Part shown: one piece after another, positions 22,111-32,661 of the stretch
Position numbering within the stretch: the stretch's first letter is position 1
Layout of the letters: the number at the start of each line of letters is the position of its first letter
Assembly (NCBI RefSeq): GCF_026262505.1
Contig: NC_067207.1
Span: 8,338,082-8,402,081, forward strand
Origin: Trichomonas vaginalis G3
Lineage: Eukaryota; Parabasalia; Trichomonadida; Trichomonadidae
Reading direction: 5' to 3'
DNA: 64,000 bases
Made by a program: the position numbers and the translations under genes
The notes under the pieces: generated by a model
Databases searched by the model: none
The model's input: only the letters and a program-made list of their open reading frames with translations
What the model was told of the DNA's origin: nothing

Positions 22111-24700
22111 TAAGAAATATTCGTGAGGTATGGAATGAATCATCGAATTAAGGAATCCAGAATTTCGATTGGTAAGAAATAGCAGTTAGATGAAGTAGAA
22201 TGCCTTCTTCCTACTGATGTGAAAATATTCTGAAGAATCAATAATAAAACAAACTCATATGCGAACAAAATGAATGGATAAAATTTTGTCATTATTCAAT
22301 TTTTTTGATTCTGAATTACTTCACACCAATAAATTGTCAAAAATGAAATGATTTATATTCAAAAAAAAAATATTACTAAAAATATTAAAGCAAAATGATA
22401 AATAAAGTTCGTTTTTCAAAAATCTATTGTTTTATGTTATAAACAAATTGAGGTAATTTTTTCGTGCATAAATTAATGAAATTTTTGCATAAATTTACTT
22501 TGTTATACTATGCAGCTAATAATTATCAATAAAGTTTGTTTTCGAAAAATTGAATTAGGATATTTTGAAAAAAATGATTTATAAAATTTTATCCTCGTAA
22601 AATTAGTATCATATAAATACCAAAAATATGAACAAATATTATTTTAAATTATGATAGATTCAATTAGTGTCAAAAATCTGTAAGTACAAAATAAAATGTT
22701 CAAAAAAACTAATAATTCAATTAATGAAATATAACACAAACATTTATCGAATACTGTTTATTTGACACTTTTCATTAAAGTAATTTGTTAAAAAGATGTC
22801 ATAAAAGGTACATTCACTAGGCGATAACAGTAAAATGGGATGAAAATAGGATAAATAGCATCCCTATATAGTGCCTAACAATATTTATACGGCCAAAAAA
22901 TTTGGCTAGAGATTTGGCGAGTTAGAAAACTTAGAAAATTGAGAGGGATTTTTATTTTTGAATTTTTTTTGGAAAGTTAAAATTGCGATTAAAAATCGAT
23001 TTCCAGGAGAACTAAGCATCTCATCATATATTTAAATCGATAAAAATATTAAATAATAGTTGAATAGTATAACAACGTGAAATTATGGCTGAATCTACAG
23101 AAAAAATGAACATATTTGACATTTTTGAAAATTCATACGTTAGATGGTGACAAACTCATAAACTATACTTTAGCTAAGATTGATATATAGTTTCAACAAC
23201 ACATGGTTAAAATCGTAAAAATATTTTAGATTTCAAAAAGATATATATGGTAATATAATGGAACAAAGTCAACAAATAGCATGTTAAATATGTTATAATT
23301 AACTTTTTATTAGATCCAATAGTAGATATCGAATGGTTTCCAGCTTTATGGTTAAATATTTTCTTTTCGAGCTTCTCTTTAACTGTTGTATTAAGGTTGT
23401 AAATTTTTGATGCTAGAAACTATGGAATCTTCTTTGATGCTGCATTTTTCTTGAGAGTTCTTGCAATTTCGAATAGATCTGCGCATTGTATGAAATGGAG
23501 GCTTTAAAATATCTTGAAAACAGAATAGGACTGCTTTTCCAAAGGAATGCTTACTTGTAAATCAGAGAGTTTCAAAATTGAGAGCAAGATTATCATCATA
23601 ACTTTCGATTTTGCTGCGAAAAAGGAAGACAAGTAATTAACAAATCATTTACTGTTGTTCATCAAAAGAAGAAAACATTGATAACAACTAATGATGATAA
23701 AATCAAGCTATCTTTTAATATTTTAAATTGATAAGACATTCAAAATATTTGAATGGTTTAAAATATTTTCTTTTAATTTCTATAAGATATTATCATGATT
23801 ATATAATAAAATTTAAATTTTATTCAAAAAGGCAATATTTCAAACTTTTAATTTCAAAAATCTTAATTCTGCAATAAGTGTATTTAATTGTAGCAAATTT
23901 AATGATCCTTCGTCATGCTTAGCAATTTGGAACTCATAAATTAATGATTTCTTCAAGTAAAATTCTGCATTATTTCAAAAGTCAATAATTCTCTAGTAAC
24001 TTTTCTTCAAACCCTAACCATTATATTATAGGTATAATGGAGAATAATTGCAAAGAAAGATAGCTGAATTTACTGGGTAGTTCTTGTGATGCGAAATAAT
24101 TGCAAATTAACACCTAGTTTTAACAGCATCAATCTCTTTTTGCTCTCATTTAAATGCATTCGCACACTTTAATTTTGAAATATAAGAGTTTTGGAAATTA
24201 TCAAATTTATCTGCTCAAATACTATAGATCTTCATAAGTGTTAATAGAATCATTAGCCTTACATATAGTGTTTAATATAATGATGCACATTATACTGGGA
24301 TTCATTCCTTATTCATCTAGTTATTATAAGATTTACAACCCCATGAAAATTTAAAATTTTGTCAAAAATAGTGAATGTACCTTTGATGTCATATAGGCTA
24401 TAATTTGATACATTAATTTTAGTATTTCAAAATTATATATTGTCAGTTAATATCTTTTCAAATTATGAAATCAAACCGTTAATTTTATGGTATGCCTTAT
24501 TCATATTTTCATGAATAGTTACAGATATTCGCATCGAATAAAATTAACTATCGTTTTAGGATTCTCAATTTTTATTTGATTTAATTTATCTAATATTCCA
24601 TAATTATAATTTCTTTTAATAAGATTTTGCATTATCACAAAATTGTATATATTCAAATTTGATAAAAATGAGATTACATACAGGTGATGTGAATTTAAAT
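22111..24700. other. Long AT-rich non-coding stretch upstream of the kinase gene
   Basis: I see no supportable gene. A 15-base word, AAGGTACATTCACTA, at about 22806-22820 recurs in inverted orientation near 24370-24384, which may mark the ends of a decayed 1.6-kb element. Otherwise the stretch is A/T-rich without structure. Confidence 0.45.
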
Positions 24701-24707
24701 TCAAAAA

Positions 24708-26296
24708 ATGGAAACTGGGCACACCACAATCGGAGATTACAATATAATCAGAACACTCGGCAGTGGGACCACATGCAAAGTCAAACTAGCTCAACACCAA
24801 CTAACAGGAGAGTATTACGCAATTAAAATAATTAAAAAGAGTCATTTTGCTCAAAAACCAAATCTCGAAATGAAAATATATAGGGAAATTTCTTTAATGA
24901 GAATGGTTGACCATCCACACATTATAAAATTGCATGATGTACTTGAATCCCCAAGGCATATTTACATTATTCTTGAATACGCACAAAATGGTGAATTATT
25001 TGACTATTTAGTACGATCCAAATGCTTGAAAGAGGATGTAGCAATGGATATGTTCCGCCAAATCATTTATGCACTTGAGTATCTCCACCTTCATAATATT
25101 TGTCACAGAGATCTTAAACCTGAGAACATTTTACTTGATAAAAACAACAGAATCAAGATTGCCGACTTCGGATTTGCCAGATGGATGCGCCATTGCGTTG
25201 CCAATACCAGCTGCGGTTCACCTCATTACGCTGCCCCAGAAGTTATTCGTGGATACGAATATGACGGACGCGCAGCTGACATCTGGAGTGCCGGTGTTAT
25301 TCTTTTTGCATTGCTTGCAGTATGTATTTTTTTGGTAAACCTCAATTTTTTCAAATGACTTTCTTAACCTTTCGAAATATACTTTCAAAAGTGTTAGAAA
25401 TGTCATATTGTAAATAAGAGGTGCCATTTTTGTTAACATTTACTAACACACAGGGATATTTACCTTTTGATGATCATTCAATTCACATTCTCCTTCAGAA
25501 AGTCAAGCGCGGTAAATTCACAATGCCTCCAGAGTTCCATCCGGACTTGAAGGACATGATACAGAGAATGATTACAGTTGACGTCTCTCAGAGAATAACT
25601 CTCGATCAAATTAAGAAACATCGCGCTTTCTTGATAAAACTTCCGAGATACTACGTTCTTCCTACACCGATACACCCATCTTCTATCTCTGCTCCAATTG
25701 ATCCTTCAACATTGAACGATCAAATCTTCGAAACCTTGAAGAGAATAGGAATTTCCAAGGAAGAAGCCCTTCAAGAAATCACGAGTGAAACGACCAACCA
25801 AGTCAAAATGTTTATTGATCTTATTCAGCAAAAAACTCACTTGGATGATTTGCCTTGGGAAACTGCTTCAAACGAAGTTGCAGATAATGGCGAGAACGTA
25901 GAGAACTTCCTCGACGGAGAAGTCGCAATTGGAGATTTACCAAGACAAGATCCAGTTGGATCTCTTAGCGACTTCCCACAGTCTCTTGCTGTTCGTCCGA
26001 CATGGTTCCCGTCAACACCAGTCATGGAATATCAGACTATCGATGTTTTCGGACCTTCAATGCAGCCTCTTTGTCAGATTATTGCTGAAATTCAAATGCT
26101 CTTTTCTCAGGCATCTCTTCCATTCTTCCATCCAAATGATATGGTTCTTATCGCAAAATACGACGAAGAAACGTTTATTAGAGTCGAAGCTGATTACAAT
26201 GAAAGCAAATTATTAGTTACTGTCAAGACAATTGGACAGAATGCAGCTCTAAGCCAACTTATTACCAACAAGATAGCCGAAATTATGTCAACCTAG
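24708..26296 (+). CDS. CAMK/AMPK-family serine/threonine protein kinase, one intron
   Basis: Exon 1 is 24708-25319 (204 codons) and exon 2 is 25454-26296, giving 484 residues. The kinase domain spans about residues 11-260: glycine loop LGSGTTCKV (17-25), VAIK-type lysine K40, HRDLKPEN (133-140), DFG (153-155), activation-loop threonine T167 before CGSPHYAAPE, then GYLPFDD after the splice. Behind it lie a UBA-like helix bundle (around TLKRIGISKEEALQEI) and a C-terminal region ending in a KA1-like fold, as in AMPK, MARK and SNF1 relatives. It phosphorylates serine or threonine on unknown substrates, probably in cell polarity or energy signalling. An initiator-like TTCAAAAA precedes the ATG. 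It is one of two clear host genes here. Confidence 0.92.
25320..25453 (+). other. Spliceosomal intron in the kinase gene
   Basis: The intron is 134 bases, phase 0. It starts GTATGT and ends ACTAACACACAG, the combined branch-point and 3' splice signal typical of Trichomonas. Splicing joins LFALLA to GYLPFDD, which restores the conserved kinase subdomain IX-X sequence, and it removes in-frame stops. Both the signal and the protein continuity support it. Confidence 0.95.
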
Positions 26297-26785
26297 GCTT
26301 AATACCTATGTTTTATAGATTTTGTTAGTAATTTTATTTATTTTTAATGATTTTTATGATCATTTTATTAAATCAATATTTTTACGCGCAATTTACAATC
26401 CTTTGACTTTTACACATAATCCTATTATGGAGTATCTTGCAATTTTTGTTGTATTGTTTAGTAAACAATTTGATTTTCAATAGTCATTAAAGTTCTTACA
26501 TCATTATATTGATAATGACAAGAGGGCAGCTTCTTAAACCAATAGAATATGAATCCAATATCTTCGATCTTGATCAATTATGCATGATTTATGGTAAACA
26601 TTCCATAGTTAGAGACAACATACTCATCTGTATGATAATAACTATCCTTAAAATACGTTTTTTGCCAGGATTTTCAAAAAAAATTTTCTATATCAATTCA
26701 ATTTGAGCTTAAGATAAAACAAATTGCTACATTAAATCGTGAAATTTTTCTCAACTTTTTATTTTTGTTTGTTAATTTCATCCAT
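26297..26785. other. Intergenic region between the two host genes
   Basis: It is AT-rich. A 65-codon frame (26509-26706) is present, but its composition and lack of similarity to anything make it a doubtful gene. Confidence 0.4.
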
Positions 26786-26793
26786 TCAATTTT
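26786..26793 (+). promoter_or_regulatory. Initiator-like element (TTCAATTT)
   Basis: A TCA core with a T-rich tail lies directly before the ATG at 26794, as at other trichomonad start sites. It supports that start codon. Confidence 0.45.
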
Positions 26794-28878
26794 ATGGGGC
26801 TCTCACCGAGCGCCCACAACCCTAACAAGGTTAAGATACAAGTACAAGCTAATACAAATGCTCCTGATGCGCTTATTGCGCCTGATTTAACTGAAGCAGA
26901 TCCAACGCAAACTCTAACTATGGATTTACGGATCTTGTTAAAACCGATTGAGATCATTCCACACCAATCACGAATGAAAGCTATCTATAACTTTTCACTT
27001 TTTTCATCACCTGTCCTACCTTCACGCATAAAAATTAAGAATTTAGAAGATTTTAAGATAAATTATTCACAAATTGCAATATCTCGCTTCGGCTTAGGAA
27101 GAGTTATTTGCTTTGGACACATTTCAACTCTTACATCATGTATTCCTTCAATCAGAAAAAATGCATTATTCATGGAAAAGATGCTAAGATGGATTGGAGG
27201 ACCTAGACCAATTACACGTATGCTATGCTTATATAATGTTGATCCACAATACCATATTATGCTTCGAAAGAACATGGAAGGATTAGGTTTTGGTATTGAC
27301 ATTAAAGATCAGATCAATGTATACACAGAAAATACTATAATACTAGTTCAGACTAATAAAGCCCCAGATCCAGGCCTAATTGAGTTTGTTAATCTTGGAG
27401 GCGGTTTGATCGTCGTAGGAGTTGATGATCCAAAGATAACAATCAATGATACATTAGCAAAACTTGGTTTATGCTATCTTCAATACCCTCATGAGTTCTA
27501 TGATGATGAATCTCTTGCTGATATCGTTCCAAACAAGAAATTTGAAGATTTACAGGACGCAAACTTAGATGTGCATATTAAAGCTCTTAAGACCATGTAT
27601 CAACAAAAACCAGATGCTATTGATTCCATTCAAACAATGGCAACAATTGTAGGAGAAGAGATCGAACGCGCTTCAATAATCAATACGAACTATGCTTATG
27701 ATGTTTGTGAAACATTTGGCCCAATACTTCACTCAATGATTCAACAAGGGGGCTGGAAATATGGAGATAACCAAATTTCAGCCACTCTTACTAAATTAAT
27801 TGTTAAAGCAGCATCAGTACTACCATTGAGTTACTTTGCCACGTATGATTTCTCTGGTCGTTTCGTTGGTTCTTCGATGAACTCAGATTGTCAACAAGTT
27901 ACTGTTTCTTTATCGTTCCCAGACCCAGGATGGTATTCAACTGGCCTTTGGATTCAACCACAATATCTTTCTCAAGTCCAATTCGACCAAAGAGTTCCAA
28001 ATTGTCAGATAATTATTGGTTGCCATACGTTTAATGCAATTGATAATGAACCTCCATGGAAGAGATTTCCAATTGTCTCACTTCGACGCCAGATTACTGA
28101 TAGATTCCATGAAATTGCTACTCCTTATGGAGGAATGGTCTATTTTGCTCCCGGAGAAAGCGAAATCATTGAGAAAAATAAATCAATACATGTGACTCTC
28201 TCAGATGCTGTTAAATATCCAATGATGATCCTCGGTAAACCGGATTCTTGGAAGAATACTTATACAGAAGACATTCCATGGGGTGAAATCGTCACTAAAA
28301 CAATCATTATAGCAGCTAGAACAGATCAAATCAATATGATTTCGGATCAAGAAGGTCAATTATCTTATATCGACTCATTAATCGCCCCAATGGTCGAAGT
28401 TTCTGGTTACACCATGTCCAAAAAGTTCAGATTGGTCTTTGATATCGAATATCCTCATACTTTTATGAATTCTTATCCGATCACAATTGATATCAACCTC
28501 CACAAAAAGCTTTTACATAGTAGAGAACTTTCGCAAGAGATATTTGAGATCTTGGCTGCAATTGCATATAACACAATTGACTCTACAGGGCTGGACAAAG
28601 ATTTGCATAATTCTATTGCTTATTTCCTCAGTTTTTACAGTTTAACGCAACAATTTGGAATTGAAAACGTTAAAAAGGCAATAAAGTGCGAAAGCCCAGG
28701 TTTCAAGCAAATGTCGGAAGATTTAGCTGTCAAACCATCAATTTTTACTTCCGCACTTTCGGAAGCCAGAGCTGCACAGTTAAACTTTGATGATGACGTC
28801 ACAGATGTTTTTATTACTCATTTAAATTTAAAGAGCGGAATAGAAGTCAAATTGCCAAACGAGAAGAACAATGAATGA
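26794..28878 (+). CDS. M60-like/TCAF-like protein without a visible zinc-protease motif
   Basis: The frame codes 694 residues with no break. The N-terminal half reads like the glutamine-amidotransferase-like fold of TCAF proteins (FGLGRVICFGHIST, then MLRWIGG, then GGGLIVVGVDDP). The C-terminal half reads like the peptidase M60 region (FPIVSLRRQITDRFHEIATPYGGMVYFAPGE, and further on PWGEIVTKTIIIAARTDQI). M60 enzymes carry HExxH with a downstream glutamate. I find no HExxH here, so this may be a non-catalytic member like vertebrate TRPM8-associated factors. No signal peptide or membrane helix is seen. M60-like genes are numerous in T. vaginalis and some are thought to act on mucins. Confidence 0.75.
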   Translation: MGLSPSAHNPNKVKIQVQANTNAPDALIAPDLTEADPTQTLTMDLRILLKPIEIIPHQSRMKAIYNFSLFSSPVLPSRIKIKNLEDFKINYSQIAISRFGLGRVICFGHISTLTSCIPSIRKNALFMEKMLRWIGGPRPITRMLCLYNVDPQYHIMLRKNMEGLGFGIDIKDQINVYTENTIILVQTNKAPDPGLIEFVNLGGGLIVVGVDDPKITINDTLAKLGLCYLQYPHEFYDDESLADIVPNKKFEDLQDANLDVHIKALKTMYQQKPDAIDSIQTMATIVGEEIERASIINTNYAYDVCETFGPILHSMIQQGGWKYGDNQISATLTKLIVKAASVLPLSYFATYDFSGRFVGSSMNSDCQQVTVSLSFPDPGWYSTGLWIQPQYLSQVQFDQRVPNCQIIIGCHTFNAIDNEPPWKRFPIVSLRRQITDRFHEIATPYGGMVYFAPGESEIIEKNKSIHVTLSDAVKYPMMILGKPDSWKNTYTEDIPWGEIVTKTIIIAARTDQINMISDQEGQLSYIDSLIAPMVEVSGYTMSKKFRLVFDIEYPHTFMNSYPITIDINLHKKLLHSRELSQEIFEILAAIAYNTIDSTGLDKDLHNSIAYFLSFYSLTQQFGIENVKKAIKCESPGFKQMSEDLAVKPSIFTSALSEARAAQLNFDDDVTDVFITHLNLKSGIEVKLPNEKNNE

Positions 28879-29200
28879 TATTTATCATGTTTTATTTGTT
28901 ATTTTGTATGGATACTAAAAAATTTATTGTTTTGTTTTTTGATATTTCAAAAAAATTCATTTTTTAAAAGAATATTCGAGTGCGTTCAAACATTTTACAT
29001 GACCATTTCATCGGATTGCTATTAGTTAGCCAAGTCACACAATTATTGGTTAGTAGGATATGACGGGTTTAGTGACTTTTTTTGTTACATCTATATATAG
29101 ACGATGCATTAAAATATATTTATTTATAAATCATTAAAAAATTAACATTAATTTTAAAATAATTTATTTTTTTATCTTTTATAAAAGAAGCTATATATAG
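28879..29200. other. Boundary region between host DNA and Polinton C
   Basis: The host gene ends at 28878 and the first element gene starts at 29201. A less AT-rich piece at about 28975-29100 (around GGATATGACGGGTTTAGTGA) could be the terminal repeat of Polinton C. Its partner would lie beyond the window end. Confidence 0.4.
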
Positions 29201-29749
29201 ATGATGTCAGATATTCCGCGATTAATTAAACATTGTTTAAATCCTGAATGGGTTAAACTTCAATTTAAAAATGAAGATTGTGAATTATTAAATGAATATG
29301 AAAGCCAAAATAAGCTAATGAGGTATAAATATAATGATAAAGAATATTTAATTTCATGGAATCAATGGAGTCATAATCAAAGACCTCATAAACGAGAAGA
29401 AGAAATTGAAAATAATGAAATGGAAATCATTGATGACATTAAAGAGGATGGAATTCCTAAATTTTGTAGAAAAACCTTTAGAACTAAGTTAGGAGCATAT
29501 AAACGTAGAGTATTAAATCCTGAATATCTTAAACATCAATTTAAAAAGGAAGACTGCGAATTATTAAACGCTAATGAATATGAAAACGCTAAATCAAAAC
29601 TGAGATATAAATATATTGGAAGTGATGAAAGGTGTAAAGATAAAGATAAAGTTTATTCAGTTTCATATAATAACTGGCACACGTTAGGGATAAGAAAACA
29701 TTTAGGAGATTATGGGAAATGTTCTGAATTCTTTAAATCTAGTATATAC
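29201..29749 (+). pseudogene. Two-repeat protein of Polinton C, interrupted by Polinton B
   Basis: The frame holds two copies of a domain of about 60 residues. Copy one reads CLNPEWVKLQFKNEDCELLN and later YKYNDKEYLISWNQW. Copy two reads VLNPEYLKHQFKKEDCELLN and later DKVYSVSYNNW. Between them is an acidic linker. I do not recognise the domain; a small DNA- or protein-binding module is possible. The first ATG (29201) is followed at once by a second. Polinton B sits inside the 3' part of this gene. Confidence 0.6.
29745..29749. repeat. Target-site duplication of Polinton B, left copy (TATAC)
   Basis: TATAC lies just before the A-run at the left end of Polinton B and recurs at 55325-55329 just after the T-run at the right end. 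Polintons normally make a 5-6 bp duplication. The homopolymer tips make the exact edge uncertain by a base. Confidence 0.65.
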
Positions 29750-30190
29750 AAAAAAAAAAAAAAAAAAAAAAAAAAGGTAGTGGGGCTTCCAGGCACTTCG
29801 TGCCTTCTAGCCCTGAAGATGTTTAGTATAAATGAAGTTTTTATTCGGAGGGCTTCCAGCCCATAAGAAATTTTTCCCAAGACCCAAGAGGAGGACCGAA
29901 CCCCAGCCGACCAGCCGTTGACTTTTTTGTCATGATTTCATCGTAAATGTTTTGTCAAACTTCTTCGTAATGAGCGTAAATGACCAAAAATAATGTTTAT
30001 GTTAGCATGTTAGATCTAACACGTTTTCTAACATGTTTTCTAACATCGTAGAAAACTCATGATTTCATCGTAAATGTTTTGTCAAGACTTCTTCGTAAAT
30101 GTTTTGTCAAGACTTCTTCGTAAAATGTTTTGTCAAGACTTCTTCGTAAATGTTTTGTCACTTTTCTGTCACTTTTCAGGTAAAAACATT
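29750..30190 (+). repeat. Left terminal inverted repeat of Polinton B
   Basis: After the A-run come GTGGGGCTTCCAGGC, the hairpin AGGCACTTCGTGCCT (29791-29805), a shared block CCCAAGACCCAAGAGGAGG, then CGTAAATGTTTTGTCA units and one GTTAGATCTAAC palindrome unit. The right end matches closely except for an extra segment of about 50 bases near 29820-29865 in this copy. Confidence 0.9.
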
Positions 30191-30207
30191 TTTATTATTA
30201 TATATAA

Positions 30208-31026
30208 ATGAATTTTACAAAACCACCACTACCCTTCTTTGGAAATAAGAGTAGATGTAAAGATATTCTATTGAGAGAACTTAAGAAACTACCGAATGGT
30301 CTAACATTTGTAGATTTGTTCGGTGGAAGTTTCTATATATCCCATTTGTGCCATATAATATTCCCAGACTCAAAGATTATATGCAATGACTTCGACAACT
30401 ATATGAACCGTCTCAAACATATACCAGACACAAACAATATATTGAAAGAGTTAAAAGAAAAGATACCTATAGGTAAGATGGAACGTATACCATTAGATAA
30501 GAAAAATATTGTGAGAGAGGTTTTGAAAAAAGCAGAATATATAGACTGGGATAGTATATCTGCTAGACTATTATATAGTGGTTCTATAAGAGTTCATGAC
30601 ATTGAAACACTTATGTCAAAAGTTTTATATCTTAACTATACAAATGTTTTCAAAGAGGACATAGAAAAATATATTGAGGGTATAGAGTTTGTGAGATGTC
30701 ATTGGACAGAGTTGTATGAAAAATATAAAGACAAGGAAAATGTTTTCTTTATAGTGGACCCGCCGTTCTATAACACATGGGATTTTCAATACCAAGTAGA
30801 CTGGACTTTGAGAGACTCTTTAGAAACTTTAGACGTTTTACATAACCATCCATGCTTTTACTTTACATCCGATAAAAGTGGTTTGGAAACCGTTATGAGA
30901 TGGTTAGAGGACATACATGACTATGAGTTTAGATATGACAAGATAGAATATGAGAGAGGTCCTATAAACCGGAGAAAGTGTCATAACAAAGAAATTTTAT
31001 TAGTAAGTAAATGTGGTTTGAAATAG
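30208..31026 (+). CDS. N6-adenine DNA methyltransferase, Dam/D12 class (Polinton B)
   Basis: The frame codes 272 residues with no break. The S-adenosylmethionine-binding start PFFGNKSR (9-16), motif I FVDLFGGSF (34-42), a second acidic strand end ICNDFDNY (58-65) and the catalytic DPPF (184-187) are in the order of D12 adenine methyltransferases. It would transfer a methyl group to N6 of adenine in DNA, probably in a short palindrome such as GATC. The many AGATCT palindromes at the ends of the same element are possible targets, which is inference. It is the first gene inside the left inverted repeat. Methyltransferases of this class are known from trichomonad Polintons and large DNA viruses. 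Confidence 0.9.
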   Translation: MNFTKPPLPFFGNKSRCKDILLRELKKLPNGLTFVDLFGGSFYISHLCHIIFPDSKIICNDFDNYMNRLKHIPDTNNILKELKEKIPIGKMERIPLDKKNIVREVLKKAEYIDWDSISARLLYSGSIRVHDIETLMSKVLYLNYTNVFKEDIEKYIEGIEFVRCHWTELYEKYKDKENVFFIVDPPFYNTWDFQYQVDWTLRDSLETLDVLHNHPCFYFTSDKSGLETVMRWLEDIHDYEFRYDKIEYERGPINRRKCHNKEILLVSKCGLK

Positions 31027-31142
31027 GACTACTTGTTTTAGGTTTTTTCCATTGTGTCATTTATTTATTTGACGTGGCAGAAAGGTACAGAGAATATGAA
31101 GATGAACCAATGTCTGCAAATGTTCAGCATATGTACTCGTAA
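31011..31142 (+). CDS. Small membrane protein, 43 residues (Polinton B)
   Basis: A short frame overlaps the last 16 bases of the methyltransferase gene in another frame. It codes one membrane helix (IGLLVLGFFHCVIYLF, about residues 5-20) and a charged C-terminal tail (ERYREYEDEP). The helix and acidic tail look like a real small membrane protein, and the next gene follows after only 23 bases. Function is unknown. Confidence 0.5.
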   Translation: MWFEIGLLVLGFFHCVIYLFDVAERYREYEDEPMSANVQHMYS

Positions 31143-31165
31143 GAGATATTTTTATCTAATATTAA

Positions 31166-31528
31166 ATGGACGCACAGAACTTAGCGAATGCACAGCAACC
31201 TGGACAACCAAACCCAGAGAATATTCCAAATGAAGTTAGAATACAAACTGCAATGGCAAACTATGGTCAAGTGCCAACAGATGTACAAATGCAAACTGCC
31301 ATGTCAAATGACGCTGCGTTAGGTTTGCCACCATGGTATGCAAATATGAGATGGAAAGAGTTTTATACAAACCCTGAAGTGGGATATAAACAACTTTATG
31401 CAGATGACGCGAACACAGGAGTTGACCCAGAATATGTTTTCTACCAGAGGAGAAACAGAATGTATGAGCTCCAGTTAAAGAATGCTATGGAACTCAACAG
31501 GAAACGTAAGAGACTAGGCGGACATTAG
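31166..31528 (+). CDS. Small protein, possibly structural, 120 residues (Polinton B)
   Basis: The leader has a T-run and TCTAATATTAA just before the ATG. The N-terminal half is glutamine/asparagine/proline-rich with a repeated unit (EVRIQTAMANYG and DVQMQTAMSND). The C-terminal half is helical (PPWYANMRWKEFYTNPEVGYKQLY) and ends in a basic tail (NRKRKRLGG). I recognise no family. Its place among small genes near the penton-like genes suggests a virion component. Confidence 0.55.
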   Translation: MDAQNLANAQQPGQPNPENIPNEVRIQTAMANYGQVPTDVQMQTAMSNDAALGLPPWYANMRWKEFYTNPEVGYKQLYADDANTGVDPEYVFYQRRNRMYELQLKNAMELNRKRKRLGGH

Positions 31529-31546
31529 ATTTTTACATATAGTAAA

Positions 31547-31789
31547 ATGGGTTTCTTCAGTAGTATTGGAAACTTCTTTCGAAATGTTGGAAGAGGTATA
31601 TGGAATGGAATAAAATCTGTCGGAAGAGGAATTTGGAACGGTGTCAAAAATATTGGTAAAAGAGTAGGTCAGTTCGTTGGTATTATACCTAAAGACCCTG
31701 AACCAGAAGAACAAGCTCCTGTTATACAACAGCCTGAACCTGCACCACAGTCTAGTTGGCAACCAAATCCAACACCTCAACCGTATTAA
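31547..31789 (+). CDS. Amphipathic, glycine-rich small protein with proline tail (Polinton B)
   Basis: The 80-residue protein starts MGFFSSIGNFFRNVGRGIWN and continues with repeats of G-R-G-I-W-N-G-(I/V)-K, which form an amphipathic helix with one basic and one aromatic face. A proline/glutamine-rich tail follows (PEPAPQSSWQPNP). This layout resembles membrane-disrupting peptides of non-enveloped viruses (adenovirus protein VI is the known example). That is an analogy, not homology. It ends four bases before the stop of the convergent penton-like gene. Confidence 0.6.
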   Translation: MGFFSSIGNFFRNVGRGIWNGIKSVGRGIWNGVKNIGKRVGQFVGIIPKDPEPEEQAPVIQQPEPAPQSSWQPNPTPQPY

Positions 31790-31793
31790 AAAA

Positions 31794-32643
31794 TTATATT
31801 TTTACCGTTCGATAGTAGTTGTATATGAGACTAAGTTCTAAGTAAAACGCATGGTATAATGGAATTATTCTCTTTCTTCCATCTGTAGTAAACCATACTT
31901 GAAAGTCTGAAATACTTCCACTTGGTGGTTCGTATAGCTTTGTAGGTTTTTCGTAAAAGTCATTTGCCAAGCATAAAAAAGAGTTTTGGGCGCCAGAAAA
32001 TGAAGCATGAACTATAATAGCATCTGAGTCGAAAACATTTTCATATGTTCCATTAGGGTTTTCGACTTCATAAAAGTTCGGGTGTACTGGATATTCTGCA
32101 GGCTGATTTAACATCCTCAAAAACCTATACCATGCCAAGTTGTTATATTTTGTAGAAATATAAACGTCTTCTCCAAGGTCTTCTATTCTATTGATTTTAA
32201 CAGTTGCATTTTTCCTGTCATATATAATATCGAGATGGTACTCTCCTTCGTCAATGTTGTACTGTTTTGCATATTCGAGATAGATATCGTTTATTTTTTT
32301 CTTGAAAAGCTTGAAGAGTTGTTTCTAAGTTTACAAGCAAATTCACTTGTAAAAGTTTTCCCTGTTCAAATTTCTCATACGTACGTTTCTCTTTGTTATA
32401 GTATCGAACTTCAAAACCGACCGTAAATGGGAAACCATGTATGGCTTCTGAAATGAACTTCATTCTACGAAAGCCAATAGCTTTTGTGACAGATGGGTCT
32501 CTTAGCCATCTTAATGGGTAGTCAAAACGATAGCCTTCATGCTTTACGGTCTCTGTCTCAAACTTTTGACCGACATTAGTAAAAAGTTCATCTAATGGTT
32601 TAGTTGTAGCAACTCTTGAATTTTCTTTTTCTATTGAAAGCAT
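31794..32643 (-). pseudogene. Penton-like minor capsid protein candidate 1 (Polinton B)
   Basis: The gene body codes about 280 residues. Near its start it has FDYPLRWL followed by AIGFRRMKF; near its end FDSDAIIVHASFSGAQNSFLC and SDFQVWFTTDGRKRIIPLYH. All three segments are also found in the gene at 37146, so the two are paralogues. The Polinton A gene at 437 shares the first segment. The size and neighbourhood (next to fibre and integrase) fit the Polinton penton protein. The gene has one or two breaks. It is divergent from the fibre gene, sharing an 18-base promoter region. Confidence 0.5.
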
Positions 32644-32661
32644 ATTTTATCTAGAATAAAA

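Noticed and set aside
26509-26706. 65-codon frame between the two host genes
   Set aside because: The hydrophobic end and lack of initiator make chance more likely than a gene.
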